Positions 17,579 through 25,836 of a stretch of DNA of 64,000 bases are shown here, piece by piece. The position numbers and the translations under genes are program-made. Under the pieces are notes generated by a model. The model was not told the DNA's origin. It saw nothing but the letters and a program-made list of their open reading frames with translations, and did not search any database. How positions within the stretch are numbered: the first letter of the stretch is position 1; each line of letters begins with the position of its first letter. This DNA is from an uncultured Candidatus Saccharibacteria bacterium (lineage in GTDB: Bacteria > Patescibacteriota > Saccharimonadia > Saccharimonadales > Saccharimonadaceae), in the NCBI GenBank assembly GCA_937936045.1, contig CALGXC010000004.1, positions 62,001 to 126,000 of the forward strand, read 5' to 3'.

Positions 17579-18196
17579 CTATAACTGCTTTCGACCTTCT
17601 AGTGCGTGAGTCAGCGTGATTTGGTCTGCGTACTCAAGGTCAACGCCGACTGGAATACCCCTGGCTAAGCGTGTGATAGTCGTATTCAATCCAGCTTCTT
17701 GGATGTAGCGCTGCAGAAATAGCGCGGTTGATTCGCCCTCAACTGAAGCATTCGTGGCGATAATAATTTCCTGAACGTCGTCAGTTTTTATACGCTCGAT
17801 TAGCTCTGGGATGTGTAATTGTTCTGGCCCAATATTGTCGATTGGTGAGATAACGCCGCCCAGCACGTGGTATGTACCCAGGAACTGCCCTGTTCTTTCT
17901 ATGGCAACAATGTCTAGCGGCTCCTCGACCACACAAACGAGTTTTTTATTCCTATTCGAATCTGCGTATAAAGGCGACACATCGTCATCTGAGTCGATTA
18001 ACGCAAATGTCTTCGGGCAGGTTTTTACGCGGTCGTGCAATCGGTCTAATGAATGCGCTAATTGCTTTGCGGATTTGGGATTACGGCGTAAAACCGCGTA
18101 AGCATATCTTTCAGCCGTACGCGGTCCAACTCCAGGCAAATTACCAAAATCATCAATTAAAGCCGTCAACGCCTTTGGTAAAATATCGATTGACAT
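17579..18196 (-). CDS. recR: Recombination protein RecR, zinc finger degenerate
   Basis: RecR works with RecFO to load RecA at gaps. The N-terminal helix-hairpin-helix (LPGVGPRTAERYAY) and the Toprim domain (VCVVEEPLDIVAIERTGQF, YHVLGGVISPI) are intact, and the 205-residue length is normal. The four-cysteine zinc finger normally found between them is degenerate: only CPKT remains and the other three ligands are missing (region about residues 58-90, with polar insertions). Loss of zinc may change structure without abolishing clamp assembly. The gene starts 4 nt after ybaB, the usual bacterial ybaB-recR pair. Confidence 0.94.
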   Translation of the reverse strand: MSIDILPKALTALIDDFGNLPGVGPRTAERYAYAVLRRNPKSAKQLAHSLDRLHDRVKTCPKTFALIDSDDDVSPLYADSNRNKKLVCVVEEPLDIVAIERTGQFLGTYHVLGGVISPIDNIGPEQLHIPELIERIKTDDVQEIIIATNASVEGESTALFLQRYIQEAGLNTTITRLARGIPVGVDLEYADQITLTHALEGRKQL

Positions 18197-18200
18197 GACT

Positions 18201-18491
18201 TTAGAATGGCAAGTTGCCTAGGCCGCCCATCAATGGCTTCATAGTTTCAGCAGCAACTTCCTGAGCCTTTGTCATGCCATCGCGAACTGCGATTTCGATC
18301 CAGTGTTCTAACTCTTCGATATTCCCCAAATCAACCATTTCTGGGTCAATCTTTACAGACTTGATCTTTAACTCGCCAGTGATTTGTATTACCACAGCGC
18401 CATCGCCAGCCTCAACTTCGATGATTTCTTTACCTAATTGTTTCTGTGCTTTGCGTAATTGTTGCAGCATTTTTACCTGATCAAACGCCAT
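18201..18491 (-). CDS. ybaB: YbaB/EbfC-family nucleoid-associated protein
   Basis: This 96-residue DNA-binding protein forms dimers that coat DNA. It shows the characteristic KMLQQLRKAQKQL start, the central VVIQITGELKIKSVKIDPE strands and the C-terminal helix VRDGMTKAQEVAAETM. It is immediately upstream of recR (4-nt gap), a conserved pairing. An AAGGAGG Shine-Dalgarno lies 5 nt before the ATG and a TATAAT box about 24 nt upstream, so this transcript has a conventional leader. Confidence 0.93.
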   Translation of the reverse strand: MAFDQVKMLQQLRKAQKQLGKEIIEVEAGDGAVVIQITGELKIKSVKIDPEMVDLGNIEELEHWIEIAVRDGMTKAQEVAAETMKPLMGGLGNLPF

Positions 18492-18523
18492 ATTCCTCCT
18501 TATTTAACACTTACAATTATACC

Positions 18524-19984
18524 CTATTTGCGGTCGGATGTGTAGACATAGAAGCGATCGCCGTCTTTATGGTCATTGACAATTACTGACGACAGGTGTC
18601 CAGAATAAGTCTGCGGAATTTGAGACTTTACGCTATGGCTCACATACAAGGTCTGTCCGACGTTCGTTGGCACTGTGTGGATAATTGATATCTGGTGATA
18701 GTTGTGTTTTTTGAGCGCTTCGTAAATCGGTGATTCTTCTTTACTGACCAATAATGAAAATGAATCGGTCGGTGCAGTACTCTTACGGAGTAGGGACAAA
18801 TCTTTATTGAAGCGCGAAGCTGCTTCTGGGAAATAGCGATAACCGTCAATATAGCGGAAGCTACCGCCCACCACCATAACGATGATTAGCATTGATATAA
18901 GAACTAGTCCTGTGCCGCGAGCGTATGGGTTGCGCGGGAAAAGTCCGTACCACATGTTCATTAGGGATTCCAATCCGACCGCCAAGAGAATAAATAGCGG
19001 GATGATGATTATCGGGGTGAGGCTTGGATGGAAGATGAGTAGCGCCAATGCTAAGATTAGCCACGACCAAATCATAAACGAGCGGGCGCTGGAGATTTTT
19101 TGGAAGCTGCGGAATAGTCCTAGTCCGATTAACACCATTGCGTTGATGTCCATAATTGGCGTGATTTGGTTTCCTACGACTGATGGGAAAATGCGGATGT
19201 ATGTGTAATATAAAGTCCTGAGGTTTGCAACGATGTCAAAACTTAGGCTGTTGATGCCGATGAGGTTGTAAAATAGCGCGTGGGATTTATAACAAAGAAA
19301 ACTAATCGCACAACCAATTGCGAATAAAATGGCGGACGGCACAATCCAAGACTTGCGATGTTTCCGGGAGATGAGGAAATAGCGTGGATGCGGATGTAGA
19401 AAGGCTATGATCAGAAGCCCCAGATTGATATACCAAAAATACGGAGTGAAGAGGCTGAGCGCCGTGGTAATGGCTAAGCTGATTCGCCAAATGGAAGCGT
19501 TCTGGGCTTTTTGGAGAATTAACGTGGCAAAAAGTAAAGTCAGCGCAGTGTAGAAAATGTATAAAATGCCGACAGTGGCGCTTTGACCGATGAATAAGAA
19601 TTGTCCAGTCGTTGCCATGATCAATAGCGATAGAATTGTCGTGGACGGCTTAAACCAGCGCTTTAAGAGGAAGAAAATAGCGATGGAGCTGGCGATTGAA
19701 AGGATTACGGCGGGCGCTTTAATTGTTAATAAACTGACGCCGAATAGCTTGAAGAATAGCAATTGAAGAAGGTGAAATGGCAGATTTGTGACGGCGATTC
19801 CCTCGACGCTAAAATTCAAGTGATTTGTCGTATTGACCATGTCGATTTCTGCTTGCGACAAACCTCCCGGCACATGCAGCGCGGAAATTATAATAGCTCC
19901 TATGTACAGCAGCGCCAGCAGCGTATAGCCGAAAACATAACGCCATCGGTAAAGAAATATATCGGTAACTTTTTGCTTTTTCAT
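18524..19984 (-). CDS. Polytopic membrane protein, probable GT-C glycosyltransferase (ArnT/PMT-like)
   Basis: This 486-residue protein has about 10-12 membrane helices and a C-terminal outside domain (about residues 380-486). The first outer loop contains GLSQAEIDM, in the place where GT39/ArnT-type enzymes carry their acidic catalytic motif, and the helix pattern fits glycosyltransferases that use lipid-linked sugars. It could glycosylate surface proteins or envelope polymers, but substrate and donor are unknown and the family call is moderate. A TATAAT box (19992-19997, minus strand) ends 7 nt before the ATG, so it is probably leaderless; the promoter lies in the gap downstream of dnaB. Confidence 0.65.
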   Translation of the reverse strand: MKKQKVTDIFLYRWRYVFGYTLLALLYIGAIIISALHVPGGLSQAEIDMVNTTNHLNFSVEGIAVTNLPFHLLQLLFFKLFGVSLLTIKAPAVILSIASSIAIFFLLKRWFKPSTTILSLLIMATTGQFLFIGQSATVGILYIFYTALTLLFATLILQKAQNASIWRISLAITTALSLFTPYFWYINLGLLIIAFLHPHPRYFLISRKHRKSWIVPSAILFAIGCAISFLCYKSHALFYNLIGINSLSFDIVANLRTLYYTYIRIFPSVVGNQITPIMDINAMVLIGLGLFRSFQKISSARSFMIWSWLILALALLIFHPSLTPIIIIPLFILLAVGLESLMNMWYGLFPRNPYARGTGLVLISMLIIVMVVGGSFRYIDGYRYFPEAASRFNKDLSLLRKSTAPTDSFSLLVSKEESPIYEALKKHNYHQISIIHTVPTNVGQTLYVSHSVKSQIPQTYSGHLSSVIVNDHKDGDRFYVYTSDRK

Positions 19985-20005
19985 TGGTATGATTATAACA
20001 CAATT

Positions 20006-21358
20006 CTATTCATGCTTGCGATCCAGACTCATAAAGCGTAGGCGCTCTGGGTGGAAGTATAGCTGAACCTTACCGACTGGGCCGTTACGGTGCTTGGCGA
20101 TGATGAGGTCAGTAATATTCTGAACTTCCGGGTTGTCTGGCTCATAATATCCAGGGCGATAAATAAAGCTCACGATGTCGGCGTCCTGCTCAATGGAACC
20201 GGATTCGCGCAGGTCGGCTAGTTGTGGAATTGGTGGCGTACGAGATTCGACAGAACGGCTCAACTGACTCAGGGCAATTAGCGGCACATTCAATTCGCGA
20301 GCAATAAGTTTCAGTCCGCGTGAAATTTCCGAAACTTCTTGAACGCGGTTCCCGTTGTGGTTTCCATTAGCCTGCATAAGCTGCAAATAGTCGACGATGA
20401 TTAGTCCCAATTGGTTCTCATGAGCAATTCGACGCGCTTTCGTGCGCATTTCTAGAACCGACAGTCCTGGAGTGTCATCGATGTAAATCGGTGCCTCGGC
20501 CATTTCACCCATAGCTTCAGACAGCTTCGCAAAATCTTCGTCGCTCAGATTTCCGGTGCGAATATTCCAGCTATCAACTCCCGACGCGTCTGCCAACATA
20601 CGGTCGACCAGCTGCTCCTTACTCATCTCTAGGCTGAAAAATAGAACTGGATTCTTTTCAATCGTCGCCACGTTATAAGCCAAATTTGTCACCAGCGTCG
20701 TCTTACCCATGGCTGGACGAGCTGCCAGAATGATCAAATCTGATTTTTGCAAGCCAGCAGTCATATTGTCCAGATCACGATAGCCAGTACGAACTCCCCT
20801 GAGAGAGCCTTTATTTTTACTGAGCTCTTCAATTCGATCAAAACTATCCGTCAGAATGCTTTCCAGACTGACCAAATCTTGCTTGGTTGATTGGTCTGAT
20901 ACGCTGAAAAGTTCAGCTTCGGCCTTCTCTAATAATTCCTGTGTGGTCGTCGATTCGTCATAGCCAAGTTCTGAAATATCGCCACTCGCTTTTATCAGGC
21001 GCCTGCGAACCGCTGCCTGCGCAATCATTTCCGCGTAAGCCGATGCGTGCGCTGCCGTTGGGACGTAGTTCGTTAGCTCTGTTAGATATGCCGAGCCGCC
21101 GACCAATTCCAGCTCATCCTTTCGCTTCAATTCGTCGGTTAAGGTCAATAGGTCGACAGGCTTGTGTTTTTCAAATAGCCGCATCATTCCGGCAAAAATC
21201 AATCCGTGATTCTTGTCGTAAAAATCGCTAGGGTGAGTAATTTCTGCAGCATCCGCCAAAACTTCCTCGTCAATTAAAACCGCTCCAAGTAAACTCTTTT
21301 CCGCGTCCAAATTTTGTGGCGGTATCTTCCCTTTTACTTCTTCGCTTTTATCTGCCAT
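20006..21358 (-). CDS. dnaB: Replicative DNA helicase DnaB
   Basis: This 450-residue hexameric helicase unwinds DNA at the fork. The N-terminal domain (residues about 10-110) starts PPQNLDAEKSLLGAVL. The RecA-like C-terminal domain has Walker A AARPAMGKTTL, Walker B LIIVDYLQLM, the ALSQLSRSVESR motif and the DADIVSFIYR segment. The ATG overlaps the TAA of dnaX (TAATG) and a GGAGG Shine-Dalgarno lies inside the dnaX end, so helicase and clamp-loader subunit are translationally coupled. Confidence 0.97.
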   Translation of the reverse strand: MADKSEEVKGKIPPQNLDAEKSLLGAVLIDEEVLADAAEITHPSDFYDKNHGLIFAGMMRLFEKHKPVDLLTLTDELKRKDELELVGGSAYLTELTNYVPTAAHASAYAEMIAQAAVRRRLIKASGDISELGYDESTTTQELLEKAEAELFSVSDQSTKQDLVSLESILTDSFDRIEELSKNKGSLRGVRTGYRDLDNMTAGLQKSDLIILAARPAMGKTTLVTNLAYNVATIEKNPVLFFSLEMSKEQLVDRMLADASGVDSWNIRTGNLSDEDFAKLSEAMGEMAEAPIYIDDTPGLSVLEMRTKARRIAHENQLGLIIVDYLQLMQANGNHNGNRVQEVSEISRGLKLIARELNVPLIALSQLSRSVESRTPPIPQLADLRESGSIEQDADIVSFIYRPGYYEPDNPEVQNITDLIIAKHRNGPVGKVQLYFHPERLRFMSLDRKHE

Positions 21359-22806
21359 TAAATATCCTCCAGCTTAACTTCTTCGCCGCCACCCATTAAT
21401 TCTGCAATTTCCGCCAATTTCTCGTCCTCTGGCGGCTTCTTCTCTCCAATTATATCAATTTCCAAATCCATCGCGGTTTCTTCTGAGATAATTTCCGAGA
21501 TCAATGGTTTGTTTTTTGCGTCGTCCAGCTTTTTCTTATAAAACGCGGAACCTGCGTAAATTGTCAATTTTTCACCGTCAAACGACCACTGGCTTTTCTG
21601 CAATAATGATGCCAATCCGAGAGATTTTTCCTTCGCTCTTTCAATGACTTTTTCCCAATTTAGCTCTAGCGGCGCGTCGGTTTTCTTTGGTTTTGCGGCG
21701 GGTTTTTTCGCTGGCTCGACTGGTTTTTCTTCTTTTTCAATCGGCTTTTCTGTCGGTTTGGTTGGTTCAGCGGACTTAATTGGCGTTGGTTTTTCGGCAG
21801 GTTTTTGAGTCGTGGCTTGAGCTATATTTTTCTTTGTCGCGACTGGCTTTTCTGTCTGCTGAGAATTGCTATTCATAAATATCGTCAATAATTTCAAGTC
21901 TGGGTGCGGGTGTCGATCTACCTCGATCAGTTGCTGAACCAACCCAATAAGATTCGGATTTTTTCGTAACCTATTACGAGCAATCGACAATAATTGATGC
22001 GACACAACAACTGAATTCGCGCCGCTATTTTCTAATTCCTGGAAGATGTTTAAGACTTTCTCGTTGTCGTCGGATGGATATGAATCCAGTAAATTGCCGA
22101 GCATTGTCGCGTCGCTCAGTCCCAAATATTCGGTAACCATATTCGCCGTCAGTGGCTGGTCTGATGTTGCTAAAATCGACAATTGGTCAAGCGTACTAAT
22201 GCCGTCACGGAATCCGCCATGGGAACGTTCAGCGATTAACCTGGCGGCATCCTCTTCAATTGCAAATCCCTCTTTTTTCGCTATATTCATTAACTGGCGC
22301 GTCATAATTTCCGTCGGAATTGGGTGGAAGAAAAATTGCTGGACACGGCTAAGAATGGTGGCTGGAAGTCTGTCGGCATCAGTTGTAGCTAAGATAAACA
22401 CCACGTGCTCTGGCGGTTCTTCCAGGGTTTTTAATAGCGCGTTAAATGCTGATTTTGACAGCATGTGGACTTCGTCGATGATATAGACTTTTTTTGGCGC
22501 AGAAACAGGCGCAACTTGAGCTTTTTCCCTTAAAGCGCGAATGTCGTCGACGCCGTTATTGCTGGCTGCGTCAATTTCAATAATATCCAAGTTTGAAGAA
22601 TCGTCATCATATGGCAAGTGGTTAATCTCGTGCGCCAGAATTCGCGCTACGCTGGTTTTTCCCACGCCACGCGGTCCGGTCAACAAGTACGCATGAGCAA
22701 TTTTTCCCTGCTCTAACGCCCGACGTAAAATACTAGTCACGTGATCTTGACCTAAAACTTCATCCAAACTGCGACTGCGATATTTACGATATAGCGCCTG
22801 ACTCAT
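21358..22806 (-). CDS. dnaX: DNA polymerase III gamma/tau subunit, zinc module missing
   Basis: This 482-residue clamp-loader ATPase has Walker A GPRGVGKTSVAR, Walker B YIIDEVHML, sensor 1 LATTDADRLP and an SRVQQF arginine-finger region. The four-cysteine zinc-binding insert (PCGxCxxC) normally found between Walker A and the DIIEIDAAS strand is gone, replaced by a short acidic loop. A Lys/Pro/Glu-rich linker (about 310-370) precedes a C-terminal domain. At 482 residues it is shorter than full tau; I looked for no frameshift signal in detail. A TATAAT box and a GAGGAG-type Shine-Dalgarno precede the ATG. Confidence 0.95.
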   Translation of the reverse strand: MSQALYRKYRSRSLDEVLGQDHVTSILRRALEQGKIAHAYLLTGPRGVGKTSVARILAHEINHLPYDDDSSNLDIIEIDAASNNGVDDIRALREKAQVAPVSAPKKVYIIDEVHMLSKSAFNALLKTLEEPPEHVVFILATTDADRLPATILSRVQQFFFHPIPTEIMTRQLMNIAKKEGFAIEEDAARLIAERSHGGFRDGISTLDQLSILATSDQPLTANMVTEYLGLSDATMLGNLLDSYPSDDNEKVLNIFQELENSGANSVVVSHQLLSIARNRLRKNPNLIGLVQQLIEVDRHPHPDLKLLTIFMNSNSQQTEKPVATKKNIAQATTQKPAEKPTPIKSAEPTKPTEKPIEKEEKPVEPAKKPAAKPKKTDAPLELNWEKVIERAKEKSLGLASLLQKSQWSFDGEKLTIYAGSAFYKKKLDDAKNKPLISEIISEETAMDLEIDIIGEKKPPEDEKLAEIAELMGGGEEVKLEDI

Positions 22807-22859
22807 CCCCTCATGCTCCTCATGAGATAATTATAGCAAACTATACCTTGAGACAGAAG

Positions 22860-23081
22860 TTAACAAATGTGATTTCCGAGTATTCGAGATCGCATAAATA
22901 CGATTATTATTGTGATAATGGCAGTAATTATGCAAGTTAACAGCAGAGCCTTAGACTTCTTGCTAATTTTTTCTTTTTTAAGGATGAATATTGATGTAAT
23001 TAGAGTCACCGTTCCCAAGATGTATGGCAAGTATCGTGCCAGTACTATTGAAGTATTTAATAATATTGTAGTTAAGCTCAT
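22860..23081 (-). CDS. Small two-helix membrane protein
   Basis: This 73-residue hydrophobic protein has two predicted membrane helices (about residues 8-30 and 45-64) separated by a lysine-rich loop (KKEKISKKSK). An AAAGGAGG Shine-Dalgarno sits 6 nt before the ATG, which supports a real gene. It lies 67 bp downstream of the DUF2690 secreted-protein gene, separated by a strong hairpin, and is probably in the same transcript. I do not recognise the family; the size and topology recall pilin-like or holin-like proteins, but nothing specific supports either. Confidence 0.6.
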   Translation of the reverse strand: MSLTTILLNTSIVLARYLPYILGTVTLITSIFILKKEKISKKSKALLLTCIITAIITIIIVFMRSRILGNHIC

Positions 23082-23106
23082 TGGTAGCCTCCTTTGCTGT
23101 GTTTTG

Positions 23107-23140
23107 CCCTCGCTCTCTATACTTGAATAGAGAGCGAGGG
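23107..23140 (-). repeat. Perfect 14-bp intercistronic hairpin
   Basis: Arms CCCTCGCTCTCTAT (23107-23120) and ATAGAGAGCGAGGG (23127-23140) flank a 6-nt loop. Neither strand has a T-run after the stem, so it is not a standard terminator. It sits between the DUF2690 gene and the small membrane-protein gene and may protect or separate the two parts of the mRNA. Confidence 0.85.
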
Positions 23141-23147
23141 ACTGGTC

Positions 23148-23606
23148 TCACGACCATGGTGTTGAATATGTGAAGTTGTTCTGGTCCACGAACACTGCAC
23201 GCACTTTATGTGCCGGCGAGTAGATCATCGGCGTATAGTGTACAGTGACGACTGGTGCGCATACTGTATCGAAGAATATCTGTTGTGTGTATCCAGTATC
23301 CTGGACAGCTTTCAGATATCCGCTACGAGTGCACTTGATCCAGCCTGGGCTATGCATGAAAATGCGAGCCCAGTTTGTCTTGCAGGTTGGCGACCACCTA
23401 ACATGCAAGGAGAATTCCTTGTTGTTGTAGATTTGGGTGGTGACGGCATCGGCACTGCAGCCCGTTTCGTCTGCGTCCTGTCCTGAGCACCAGTCTCCGT
23501 AGCACCCGACGGCATGAGCGGCGGGTGGGGTGGCTAGCGTCATCGCTGAGAACACGAGAGAAATGATGGCAATAAATGCCGCCAATCGCTTCTTGTTGTT
23601 CATCAT
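23148..23606 (-). CDS. Secreted DUF2690-family protein
   Basis: The start chosen is the ATG at 23606, or the adjacent ATG at 23603, because GAGGAG lies 3 nt before; a longer in-frame version has no RBS. A signal peptide (MNNKKRLAAF through AAHA) is followed by CYGDWCSGQDADETGCSADA and SPTCKTNWARI, the cysteine pattern of DUF2690, a family mostly known from Actinobacteria. Several paired cysteines suggest disulfides outside the cell. Function is unknown. The gene has several local inverted repeats (for example 23345-23373, 23379-23409, 23406-23421), a hairpin in its leader and one after its stop. Acquisition from an actinobacterial host is likely but inferred. Confidence 0.8.
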   Translation of the reverse strand: MMNNKKRLAAFIAIISLVFSAMTLATPPAAHAVGCYGDWCSGQDADETGCSADAVTTQIYNNKEFSLHVRWSPTCKTNWARIFMHSPGWIKCTRSGYLKAVQDTGYTQQIFFDTVCAPVVTVHYTPMIYSPAHKVRAVFVDQNNFTYSTPWS

Positions 23607-23632
23607 CAACTCCTCTGATTGTGAAACGTACA

Positions 23633-23686
23633 CCGAGATTATTCTCGGATGAGTAGAATTATACTTCTGTTCTATCAAAAAGTCAA
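23633..23686 (-). promoter_or_regulatory. Promoter and leader hairpin of the DUF2690 gene
   Basis: On the minus strand, TTGACT (-35, 23681-23686), a 17-nt spacer and TATAAT (-10, 23658-23663) form a strong promoter. The leader contains the stem CCGAGA/TCTCGG (23633-23648, 4-nt loop) about 30 nt before the start codon. Confidence 0.85.
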
Positions 23687-23746
23687 CCCCTGCTCTTCTA
23701 AAATAAAAGTAATAATGTTAACAAAAGCCTCGCGGTTAAATTACTC

Positions 23747-24622
23747 TTAAAACAACGCCAGCTGCGTGCTGGGTATTTCTATGTCAATGACGCCGTCAAC
23801 TTTTTGCGCCCGATAGCCAATAAGCTTTTTGATATTGTAAGCCAGCAGCTGACCGTCGTAATCAGTGATGACAATTGAGCCGATGACACTGCGTACGTGT
23901 CCAACCAATTGACTGTAATTCTTCATTAAAACGACACGTGACAAATCAACGCCAGCGGTTTGAAAATAATTTTCACAAGGAATTAGCTCGGATTTCGGAA
24001 ACGACACGCCAATTTTCTGTTCAATTTCAAGTAATTTTTGTCGCAATTTCCTTTCGCCAATCGTACGGTCAAAAGGTTGTTTTATCAATTCCAGCTTTTT
24101 GTAAACTGGCAGAGTTTCAGCTATTCCGTCCAGCTTGGAAATTTTCGCCTCATATTGCCTGGCGATCAATGCCGAAGAAAACGTTTCTAATTTTATGGCT
24201 AATCGCGCTCCCTGCTCCAACAATCTCCGAATTCCGCGCTCTTCTTGCGAGATTCCAACTTTTATGACGTTCGGCGTGAAGTACGCCAAGTAAACAAAGT
24301 GCGGATTTTGATTGATTTTTTCTTGTTGGACGGAAACCGAACTGGCGTTGTAAAATGCTGGATTGAAGCCTGTTTTATCGCGGCATTTTAGGCAATTTTC
24401 ATACTTTTCATCAACTGTGGCTTGATCTGGGCAGATTTGACTACAGCGATTTTCAAAATCCACCCAACCTGTGCAATATTTTACAGAAAAATCAAACTCA
24501 AAAGACAAATCTTGCCCAAATAATTCATGACGCTCAATTTTATCGCCAACCTGACATTCGACGAATGGCTTATTGTCAGCGTTAAAACTGGCGTAACTGA
24601 GCAAAAACTCGCTCGGTAGCAT
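23747..24622 (-). CDS. DUF2797 domain-containing protein
   Basis: Start taken at MLPSEFLLSY (24622), 5 nt after the stop of the upstream gene; an 11-residue longer version would overlap that gene. The roughly 290-residue protein has the DUF2797 pattern: a CxG...C...C...CxxC cysteine set (about residues 50-85), NPHFVYLAYFTPNVIKVGIS and EQGARLAIKLETF. The YLA...KVGI strand-helix segment resembles GIY-YIG nuclease folds and the cysteines could bind zinc; both points are inference. Function is not established. It is probably cotranscribed with the 171-residue protein encoded just upstream. Confidence 0.82.
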   Translation of the reverse strand: MLPSEFLLSYASFNADNKPFVECQVGDKIERHELFGQDLSFEFDFSVKYCTGWVDFENRCSQICPDQATVDEKYENCLKCRDKTGFNPAFYNASSVSVQQEKINQNPHFVYLAYFTPNVIKVGISQEERGIRRLLEQGARLAIKLETFSSALIARQYEAKISKLDGIAETLPVYKKLELIKQPFDRTIGERKLRQKLLEIEQKIGVSFPKSELIPCENYFQTAGVDLSRVVLMKNYSQLVGHVRSVIGSIVITDYDGQLLAYNIKKLIGYRAQKVDGVIDIEIPSTQLALF

Positions 24623-24627
24623 AATAT

Positions 24628-25143
24628 TTACAATGCAGCTTCGACTGCAGCCCAAGTTGCGTCAGGATTGTCTTCAGGGATGATGATTGTAACTTGGTCG
24701 CCGACGTTAATTCGGAAGTAAGTTACGCTAGCAAGTAAAATACGATATTCGCGGCCGGAAGCCTCGACGTAGTAAATTCCGTCGTGCTGGACAAGTGTTC
24801 CGATAATCTGCTTTCGTGGCACAGGACCGATTTGCTTATAGATAAAGCTGCCGTCTTCAGCGATTGTCAATTTCATCAAGTCGCCCTCAACCAGCTTCGA
24901 TTTTGAAGCGTAGTTAGCTGGGATTGGGTAATTTTTACCATCAGGGCTGAGCATCATTTGTCCGTCAAATACGCCTTCGATAATCTTTCCTGCTACGTTA
25001 TCTGATGAGGTTTTTGGTGTGACAACTTGACCATCATCGCCAATAATACTAATCAATAATTCTTTTGCGGCAGCTAAATTGGTCTCCGCCTCTTGAATAA
25101 GTGTCCTCAGACGCTTAATTTGCTTTTCTGGTAATTCAGACAT
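24628..25143 (-). CDS. Conserved-looking hypothetical protein (coiled coil plus beta-rich domain)
   Basis: This 171-residue soluble protein has an N-terminal helical segment (residues 1-32, EKQIKRLRTLIQEAETNLAAAKELL), a linker (about 40-55), then a beta-rich region with repeated short strands (VEGDLMKLTIAEDGSFIYKQ, GREYRILLASVTYF, VGDQVTIIIP), reminiscent of small beta-barrel nucleic-acid-binding domains. I do not recognise a named family. It sits between the rplL operon and DUF2797, with its own promoter at 25188-25216, and nearly abuts the DUF2797 gene. Confidence 0.65.
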   Translation of the reverse strand: MSELPEKQIKRLRTLIQEAETNLAAAKELLISIIGDDGQVVTPKTSSDNVAGKIIEGVFDGQMMLSPDGKNYPIPANYASKSKLVEGDLMKLTIAEDGSFIYKQIGPVPRKQIIGTLVQHDGIYYVEASGREYRILLASVTYFRINVGDQVTIIIPEDNPDATWAAVEAAL

Positions 25144-25187
25144 GGTTCTCGCAATTCCTTTGTCTATTTTTTATAATACTTAACTAA

Positions 25188-25216
25188 TATATAGCATATC
25201 CTTACATTTATATCAA
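25188..25216 (-). promoter_or_regulatory. Probable promoter of the 171-residue protein operon
   Basis: On the minus strand, TTGATA (25211-25216), a 17-nt spacer and TATATA (25188-25193). The remaining gap (25217-25330) is AT-rich with no gene that I can see. Confidence 0.6.
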
Positions 25217-25332
25217 GTCGCGTTATCTATTTTTATCCGATTTTCCACAGCGCTATAAGATATGAATAAAAAAGTGTTGCAAATTTTACTCTTGAAATTG
25301 ACGCGTGGTTCGTGATATTAAGATTGGCGACA

Positions 25333-25363
25333 TAAAAATCACCGCCCAGAGCGGACGGTGATT
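25333..25363 (-). terminator. Terminator after rplL
   Basis: An AATCACCG (25337-25344) / CGGTGATT (25356-25363) stem is followed by a T-run on the minus strand. It ends the rplJ-rplL transcript. Confidence 0.85.
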
Positions 25364-25393
25364 AAACGAAACAAATTGGCATTGTATAACAAA

Positions 25394-25771
25394 TTATGAA
25401 AGCTCGACAGTAGCGCCAGCGTCTTCCAAAGTTTTCTTTGCAGCTTCAGCTTCGTCTTTAGAAACTTTTTCCTTGACTGGTGCTGGAGCGCCGTCAACGA
25501 TAGCTTTTGCTTCACCTAGACCTAGGCCGGTGATTTCCTTAACAGCCTTGATGACTGCAACTTTCTGAGAACCAGCGTCTTTCAAAGTAACTGTGAACTC
25601 AGTTTTTTCGTCAGCAGCAGCGGCGTCACCACCAGCAGCTGGACCAGCAACAGCGACAGCTGCAGCAGCTGGCTCGATGCCGTATTCTTCTTTAAGATGA
25701 TTTTTCAATTCGTTAACTTCTAGAACTGTCAATTTTACAAGTTCTTCAGCCAATTTCTTAATATCAGCCAT
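25394..25771 (-). CDS. rplL: 50S ribosomal protein L7/L12 (bL12)
   Basis: This 125-residue stalk protein recruits translation factors. The N-terminal dimerisation helices (ADIKKLAEELVKLTVLEVNEL) are followed by an Ala/Gly hinge (AAAAVAVAGPAAGGDAAAA) and the C-terminal factor-binding domain with KVAVIKAVKEITGLGLGEAK. Intact and of normal length. A GGAG Shine-Dalgarno precedes the ATG and a small hairpin lies in the 65-bp gap after rplJ. Confidence 0.98.
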   Translation of the reverse strand: MADIKKLAEELVKLTVLEVNELKNHLKEEYGIEPAAAAVAVAGPAAGGDAAAADEKTEFTVTLKDAGSQKVAVIKAVKEITGLGLGEAKAIVDGAPAPVKEKVSKDEAEAAKKTLEDAGATVELS

Positions 25772-25796
25772 TGATATTCTCCTTTATTATTATATT

Positions 25797-25813
25797 GTTG
25801 CGATGATTGCAAC
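25797..25813 (-). promoter_or_regulatory. Hairpin in the rplJ-rplL gap
   Basis: A 5-bp stem GTTGC/GCAAC with a 7-nt loop lies 25 nt before rplL. The position matches the site where other bacteria attenuate or process the message to make more L12 than L10; that role here is inferred. Confidence 0.4.
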
Positions 25814-25836
25814 GTTACTAGTGTTGATTGCTAAAC

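Noticed and set aside
25217..25330. Possible small RNA in the gap upstream of the 171-residue protein gene
   Set aside because: AT-rich with scattered promoter-like words but no terminator of its own and no clear fold; support is too weak.
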